Assembly: GCF_019131995.1 (NCBI RefSeq) | Contig: NZ_JAHONA010000017.1 | Location: 1-45,533, forward strand | Source of the DNA: Collinsella aerofaciens | GTDB lineage: Bacteria > Actinomycetota > Coriobacteriia > Coriobacteriales > Coriobacteriaceae | Direction: 5' to 3' | Length of the DNA stretch: 45,533 nucleotides | Part shown: one piece after another, positions 40,971 through 45,533 of the stretch | Position numbering within the stretch: the stretch's first letter is position 1 | Layout: each line of letters begins with the position of its first letter | The notes under the pieces: generated by a model | Told to the model about the DNA's origin: nothing | What the model saw: only the letters and a program-made list of their open reading frames with translations | The model's database searches: none | Position numbers and translations under genes: made by a program

Positions 40971-41472
40971 TCATTTATCGCCCTACGAGTATTTGCAGAT
41001 GAGACACCGATGCGTTTCAGTTGCATTGCATAGACAAGATAACGAAAAAGCAGCAAATCAAGAATGGCGATTCGCAAACATGGTTTATCCGGAGTTTTCA
41101 CCAACCGCATCTTTGCGCGCCGCCTCAAATGAAACCCATAATGGAGTTTGGGCCATTCCAGAGTCACTTGCGCAAAGGTATTGCGAGTTTTTGGATCCAG
41201 TGATTTTGAGACGTAGCGTCGCCACTCAGACCGCGAACGCTTCATCGATCTGCAACTTCGGCAAAGCAAAAGGCCGAACATATGACCATGTTTTGATTTA
41301 TCCAGTTGCCGATATGGCCTCTTGGTTGCAAGATGCCTCGACGGATCTGAAGCCGCAAACACGCTCCAAGCTCTATGTTGCAATTACTAGGGCGAGGTTC
41401 AGCGCTGGCTTCGTGGTTGCTGACAATAAAATAAATGAGCTTCCAGACACGCTAAGCGTCTGGAAGCCATAA
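40924..41472 (+). pseudogene. C-terminal fragment of a UvrD-like helicase
   Basis: From about 41160 the reading gives SSICNFGKAKGRTYDHVLIY (UvrD-family motif V region) and RSKLYVAITRARFSAGFVV (motif VI with the ITRAR arginine finger). The N-terminal helicase motifs, including Walker A and DExx, are missing, and the frame overlaps the end of the HEPN gene. The TFD/TYDxVLIYP type is common among UvrD helicases of defence systems such as Gabija. It is most likely a deletion remnant. Confidence 0.65.
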
Positions 41473-41564
41473 ATCAATCACGTGTTTGTTTGTCAGCAAA
41501 AGCGGATCCCTACGTGAACCTAAAGACGGCCTTGATCAGTCATCCGTTGAACCTGGAGATGCAC

Positions 41565-41775
41565 TTACCAGTCAACTTCATCCATATCACCCCAATCCTC
41601 TGAAACAACTCTCATGTCACCCTTCTCTGGCTGCGTCTCGGTTGCGCCCAGCGCCTATTTGGCTACTTCCGCTTGTATCCTGAGTAATAACCTCCGCTGC
41701 TGCAACCAAGGTGGCGAATTGCTGCCTTTGCCATATGGATCTGTATGTAAGTGCTTCGAGGTGATGATGCCGATC
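41565..41775 (-). pseudogene. Frameshifted C-terminal fragment of an unknown protein
   Basis: On the minus strand 41775 to about 41640 reads RHHHLEALTYRSIWQRQQFA followed by TLVAAAEVITQDTSGSSQIG; after a one-base shift the reading continues ATETQPEKGDMRVVSEDWGD and ends MDEVDW-stop at 41565. The two parts look like the end of one gene broken by an indel. I do not recognise the family. The rest of the gap 41473-41937 shows nothing clear. Confidence 0.35.
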
Positions 41776-41937
41776 TCACTTCAATTCATGGACGCACCGA
41801 AATAATAGGGCGGAGTCGCTCTCTCGATCCCGCCTCGCAAACCCGAATAGTTCTGACTTTCCCGTTATCCGGAACATCTGGGGAAGTTCGCGTCCCAGTC
41901 CGGAAAACCCAATGCCTGAAACGACGATGCCAAGGGG

Positions 41938-42510
41938 TTACTCGGTCAGCTTCTTGCATCCGTGCCAGGTCAAGGGAAGGGGCAGCCTGTAGAACGAGGT
42001 TGGCTCCATAGGGATCTCCTCGAGCCTTCCGTTGCCCCGCCGAACCCATGAAGTTCCGCTTGCGTCGGTGAAAGCCGTTTCGGGTGCCGTGCGTACTCCC
42101 ATTCCGTGCCCTTCCGTCGGGAGCCATATGCACCATGCTCCAGGAGGAAGCGCGCCGACGCAGACGCGGTTGGGATAAGCGGGGCGGTTATCCTCACCTT
42201 TGAAAGAGGGGCCGGCCCCGCTAATCCCGACGCAGGTGACGATTACGTCGTAGACGGGGGACTCGCTTTCGTTTCGAAGCACGACGAATTGCCAGACGAC
42301 CCGATTGTCCTCGGGCTGATCAGTTCGGTTTCGATCCCCTTCGTACCATGCCGATATGCGGGATGGCTGATGCCGCTTGATGTCGTCCTCCCTGTTCTTT
42401 TTGCTCTGGTTACTTTGCCAGAGTGCGGCAATCAAGGCCCCCAAGGTAACGAGTCCGATGAATGCTTGGACAATCAGATTGGCGATGTCTATATCGATAT
42501 CAAAAGGCAC
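41938..42510 (-). CDS. Hypothetical membrane-anchored protein
   Basis: A 190-residue protein with one N-terminal membrane segment (LIVQAFIGLVTLGALIAALW, about residues 12-31), a charged linker (QSKKNREDD), and a soluble C-terminal domain beginning VVWQFVVLRNESESPVYDVI, which looks like a beta-sandwich. It starts with GTG at 42510 and has only a weak ribosome binding site. The function is unknown; small membrane-anchored proteins of this layout are common in defence islands. Codon use appears coherent throughout, favouring a real gene. Confidence 0.6.
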   Translation of the reverse strand: MPFDIDIDIANLIVQAFIGLVTLGALIAALWQSNQSKKNREDDIKRHQPSRISAWYEGDRNRTDQPEDNRVVWQFVVLRNESESPVYDVIVTCVGISGAGPSFKGEDNRPAYPNRVCVGALPPGAWCIWLPTEGHGMGVRTAPETAFTDASGTSWVRRGNGRLEEIPMEPTSFYRLPLPLTWHGCKKLTE

Positions 42511-42933
42511 TGGATGGTCACCAGCTTAGCGTCGTGGGGCGATAAATCTAACTCCGAATAATACGGCTTGATCGATGGTCGACGTTACGTAAACGTCAAA
42601 ATGGGTTTGTCTTAACAGCCTTATTTTCTTAAGACAAACTTGCCGCAACGCCAATTCAAAGAGTTTGCCGTGACGCAGACAGATGCAGTTGGTTGCTGAA
42701 AAGCGTGGTTATTTGGGCAGGATTCGCTTCAAAACGCCCGTCGATTATTACGATCTAATGCAGCCTGTAGGGTGGATGTACTTCGATAAGCAGTAGTCGA
42801 CATGCTCTGGTTTTGAACGAAAAGTCCCAGAGACAATCGATAACGATTCTTCTTTGATGATGCGAGCGGCGCTACCATTAGCAGCGCCGCTTGTTTTCCG
42901 CTCGCAGATAGATCCCGCCATGTTGACCACCGA
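42511..42933. other. Intergenic region with a perfect hairpin
   Basis: GTTTGTCTTAA (42605-42615) pairs perfectly with TTAAGACAAAC (42629-42639). It is followed by a 37-codon reading frame at 42683-42796 (MQLVAEKRGYLGRIRFKTPV...) that stops at TAG; I cannot tell whether it is a small gene or the start of a broken one. No promoter is evident. Confidence 0.4.
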
Positions 42934-43224
42934 ATGCATCTTGACCGACGTGCTCGTACTCCTATTCGGGCACAGAAATTGGAGGCGCGGCCCCCAGCGT
43001 CTACTCAGCGAAATTCGTTAAGAAAGCTGACATCGAACACTGTGAACTCCGTCATCGAATCGAATCTCATTGACTGGGATGCGTTCATTAATGATGACTT
43101 TGATGCCTATTTCAAAGCTCGCGTCATGGCTTTGCTGGACGCTATTGAGTTCGCACTGGGCAAGTCCATCTCCGATAGGGGCACCGAGGAAACAGTAAAG
43201 AGATTTGGCCGCTCATTGGAATAA
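42934..43224 (+). pseudogene. Probable C-terminal remnant of a larger protein
   Basis: A frame of 96 codons whose last 45 residues (IDWDAFINDDFDAYFKARVM followed by ALLDAIEFALGKSI) look like a genuine acidic, helical C-terminus, while the N-terminal half is basic and random-looking. There is no ribosome binding site at 42934. The ending faintly recalls the C-terminus of DUF262/GmrSD-like proteins, which I cannot confirm. It lies 42 nt upstream of the TIR-like gene. Confidence 0.35.
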
Positions 43225-43266
43225 GATGCTTCTTAGCTCCGTTATTGGTTATAGAAAGAAGGCTTA

Positions 43267-44028
43267 ATGTCTGATTTTGAAATTTTGCAGCAGTTGTGCG
43301 AAACAGCAGACGAACTTTCAAAGAAATACATCAGCTCTAGTTCGCCTGACTTTAAAGCATGGAAGACAAGGGCGGACAGGCTTTTAATTAGGCGATTTGG
43401 AAAAGACAGCTACGAATTTAAAAGCTTTAACAAAATCAGCTACTCGTTGTCTTTCTTCACCTCCGGTACGCCCGACTCGGCTTTCGTTGAAGCCTGTGCG
43501 GACGGCCTGCGCAGTGCAAAAGCTGTGCTGGAGACATACCTTGATGAGTTTTCAGACGAAGGGGAAACCGGATCGACTGCAAATGTTGGAGATTATTCGA
43601 AGGTATTTATCGTTCATGGTCACAACGGAGAGCTTAGGGAAAGGGTCGCGAGAATCATCGAAAGGCAGGGCCTGACGGCGGTTGTCCTAAACGAGCAGTC
43701 AAATCAGGGCAAGACAATCATCGAAAAGCTGGAAATTGAAGGCGATGCAGCAGGAGCGGTATGCCTTTTTACGGCGGACGACGAAGGAAGAGCCCAGGCA
43801 GAACAGTCGGAAAAGCTCAGGGCTAGACAAAATGTTGTATTTGAAGCCGGATACTTTATTGGTCGGCTTGGCAGGGAAAACGTTGCAATTCTTGTTGACA
43901 AAGGTATCGAGATTCCCTCCGATCTACAGGGCGTCGTTTATACCGGAACAGACAGTTGGGAGTTCGGCCTCTTGAAAGAACTCAAGTCCATGGGATATTC
44001 CATCGACTTTAATAAGATGGATATCTAA
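43267..44028 (+). CDS. TIR-like nucleotide-binding effector
   Basis: A 253-residue protein. The N-terminal 110 residues are an uncharacterised helical domain; the C-terminal half is the predicted nucleotide-binding TIR-like domain (PF10137 type), with SKVFIVHGHNGELRERVARI, EQSNQGKTIIEKLE (the Glu of this region is the expected catalytic residue), NVVFEAGYFIGRLGRENVAI and DLQGVVYTGTDSW. Proteins of this family degrade NAD or related nucleotides in anti-phage defence, as in CBASS/Pycsar TIR effectors. No cyclase, Thoeris or Argonaute partner gene is in the window. AGAAAGAAGG precedes the ATG. It appears intact. Confidence 0.82.
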   Translation: MSDFEILQQLCETADELSKKYISSSSPDFKAWKTRADRLLIRRFGKDSYEFKSFNKISYSLSFFTSGTPDSAFVEACADGLRSAKAVLETYLDEFSDEGETGSTANVGDYSKVFIVHGHNGELRERVARIIERQGLTAVVLNEQSNQGKTIIEKLEIEGDAAGAVCLFTADDEGRAQAEQSEKLRARQNVVFEAGYFIGRLGRENVAILVDKGIEIPSDLQGVVYTGTDSWEFGLLKELKSMGYSIDFNKMDI

Positions 44029-44199
44029 TCTGTTGATCCCTCCTTTCACCGACTGGCAAAACGATTTACACCTAATTGTGGACATTGCCCACACGATTTC
44101 TCTTTGCTCCCGCATTGATCTCGCTAAACTAATAGGTGCTGCTACCAGGGCATTTTTCTGGTGCATATTCTATTGGCTCCTGCGAAGATCGGAGCGGCT

Positions 44200-45342
44200 A
44201 TGTTTGCTGCCGAGTCCCACACCGGCCGTCATCACATCGCGATCGCTGCCATGGCCTGCCTATGCGTTTTGCTGGGCGGGCCTTCTTATGCCGCGGGCGC
44301 GGAGAGCCTCATCATCGCGGGCGCGACGTACTACGAGCCGGGCGTGTCGGGTCCTGGCTGGGCCTGGACCGATGCCGACCACCTGGAGCTTAATGGCTAC
44401 GCGGGCGAGGCCATCGGCGCCGAGGGCGACCTGGTGCTGACGCTTGCCGGGCAGAACTCCGTGACGGAGTCGCATGCGCCCGATGCGGACATCACGCTGT
44501 GCGGCATGGAGGTGTGGGGCAACCTGACGCTTCGCGGCACCGGGACCCTGACGGCGACGGGCTCGCAGTGCGGGATCCACGTGTCGCAGGCGCTCGTGGT
44601 TGACGGCTGCACCGTCGATGCGCGGGCAGACGGGGCCGATATTACAAACGAGGCGGTCGCCGGCGTGATTGCCGGCGACATGGCCGTGCGCGGCGGCGGG
44701 CGCGTCGTTGCCGCGGGCGCCGGGTCCGGAGCGGGCGTGCGCGCCTACGGCGTGTATCTGCAGGACGATGGCATTGGGGATGGCGCGGCCGGCAGTCGGC
44801 TTTCCGTCGATGCCTCGTGGCTGGATGCGACCGGTGCCGATGGCGGGGTTGCTTGCACGGGTGGGTCGCTTGTGTCTGCGCGGTTTGTGGCGCCTGCTGG
44901 CGGGGCCTTTGGCGCCGGCGGCGTGGTGGATGCCTCCGGGGCCATGGCTCCGCATGTGGTGATTGAGCCCGAGGGCGCGACGGCGCCGGCGGGGGAGACC
45001 GACGGGCGCGAGGTGCCCGGTGGCGCGGGCGAGCCGGCTGGTGGCGCCGGTCCTGCCGGTGGGCAGCCCGGTGCCGGGTCCGCGACGGATCCCGCCCTGA
45101 AGCCCGCGACTGCGACGCCCAAGACGATCACGACAACCAAAACGACAGTAAACAGGACCACGGTGTCCACGCCATCCAAGGCCAAGGCTGCCGGCGCCGC
45201 CACCGCCACGCTCCCCAAGACCGCCGACAGCAACTGGATCGCCGCCTCATTAGCGCTATTCCTGCTAGGAGCAGCGCTTATAGCTGCCGCGCACCGCTGC
45301 TCGGTATCGCATGCATCGTCATGGCGGTTGTTCCCGCTTTGA
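44200..45342 (+). CDS. Secreted LPXTG-anchored surface protein
   Basis: A 380-residue cell-wall protein. A signal peptide (hydrophobic IAIAAMACLCVLLGG, likely cleaved after PSYAA near residue 32) is followed by a beta-rich region of repeated strand-turn units such as GDLVLTLAGQNSVTES and GNLTLRGTGTLTATGS, as in carbohydrate-binding/right-handed beta-helix domains. Next comes a Gly/Pro/Ala-rich and Thr/Lys-rich linker, then the sorting signal LPKTA with a hydrophobic segment (IAASLALFLLGAALIAA). The tail after it (HRCSVSHASSWRLFPL) is longer than usual. ATG 44200 with GGAG 5 nt upstream is chosen over 44161. The ligand is unknown. Confidence 0.85.
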   Translation: MFAAESHTGRHHIAIAAMACLCVLLGGPSYAAGAESLIIAGATYYEPGVSGPGWAWTDADHLELNGYAGEAIGAEGDLVLTLAGQNSVTESHAPDADITLCGMEVWGNLTLRGTGTLTATGSQCGIHVSQALVVDGCTVDARADGADITNEAVAGVIAGDMAVRGGGRVVAAGAGSGAGVRAYGVYLQDDGIGDGAAGSRLSVDASWLDATGADGGVACTGGSLVSARFVAPAGGAFGAGGVVDASGAMAPHVVIEPEGATAPAGETDGREVPGGAGEPAGGAGPAGGQPGAGSATDPALKPATATPKTITTTKTTVNRTTVSTPSKAKAAGAATATLPKTADSNWIAASLALFLLGAALIAAAHRCSVSHASSWRLFPL

Positions 45343-45385
45343 GCTACGCAGGCAACCGATTAAAAGCGAGTTTTATGTTTCCCAA

Positions 45386-45423
45386 AGTAGGGGCGCACCG
45401 GCTAACGCCGGCGCGCCCCTACT
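45386..45423 (+). terminator. Terminator after the surface protein gene
   Basis: AGTAGGGGCGC (45386-45396) pairs with GCGCCCCTACT (45413-45423); the loop holds a second small GGC/GCC hairpin. A T-run (GTTTTTATT) follows 13 nt later. The last 110 nt of the window show no gene. Confidence 0.75.
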
Positions 45424-45533
45424 ACTGAACGGACAGTTTTTATTACTAAGGATACGGCAGCAATCCGTACATTCCGCACACTGATATTTTCTGTATTGAA
45501 GACGTCGATGATGCACCCGTATACCATTGACGT

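Noticed and set aside
38535..44199. Insertion sequence or prophage explaining the defence island
   Set aside because: No transposase, terminal inverted repeats with target duplication, or phage structural genes are visible; only a recombinase fragment is present.

Overview
The window looks like a chromosomal stretch of a Collinsella-type organism (Coriobacteriia, Actinomycetota). This is an inference. It rests on the high-GC codon use of most genes, the gene content (a glgB-P-C-D-A glycogen operon, a LoaP-type antiterminator heading a surface-polysaccharide operon, an LPXTG surface protein) and recognisable protein families. No 16S rRNA gene is present to settle it.

1-7.9 kb, plus strand: housekeeping genes gltX, priA, def, fmt and rsmB. 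The junctions gltX/priA and def/fmt each carry a long near-perfect inverted repeat (33-35 bp arms, 36-nt loop), and a related hairpin follows rsmB. 7.9-21.2 kb, minus strand: a complete glycogen module transcribed glgB > glgP > glgC > glgD > glgA, then a fused GH13-GH77 debranching/glucanotransferase enzyme and a small zinc-ribbon protein. GlgC and GlgD make ADP-glucose, GlgA polymerises it, GlgB branches it, and GlgP plus the GH13-GH77 protein degrade it. GlgA and GlgB both carry long Lys/Ala/Thr-rich tails like those of histone H1, which the catalytic families do not normally have. The divergent region in front of glgB and a HAD phosphatase gene holds several inverted TGGTAAAAC-type boxes that look like operators.

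22.2-23.1 kb: thiamine diphosphokinase and tRNA-Ala(GGC) with its promoter and terminator. 23.1-38.6 kb, plus strand: a surface-polysaccharide operon. A long structured leader precedes a LoaP/NusG-like antiterminator. Then come an initiating sugar-phosphate transferase, a WecG/TagA transferase, capEFG (UDP-N-acetyl-L-fucosamine), an acetyltransferase, three glycosyltransferases, a Wzy polymerase, a Wzx flippase, a UDP-glucuronate 4-epimerase and UDP-glucose dehydrogenase. The set predicts an acidic Wzx/Wzy-type glycan with FucNAc and uronic acids. Composition is mosaic: the precursor genes are very GC-rich, while the acetyltransferase-to-glycosyltransferase block (29.5-36.1 kb) is AT-richer.

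38.6-44.0 kb: a decayed defence island. It holds a tyrosine-recombinase N-terminal fragment, a type I restriction specificity (hsdS) remnant interrupted only by TAG codons, a HEPN-domain protein, the C-terminal end of a UvrD-like helicase, further fragments and an apparently intact TIR-like nucleotide-binding effector. 44.2-45.3 kb: a secreted, sortase-anchored surface protein.

Best candidates for something undescribed: the H1-like tails on the glycogen enzymes; the leader RNA plus LoaP arrangement; the unit-length intergenic inverted repeats; a G7 tract that truncates the acetyltransferase; and a perfect 22-bp palindrome inside a glycosyltransferase gene.
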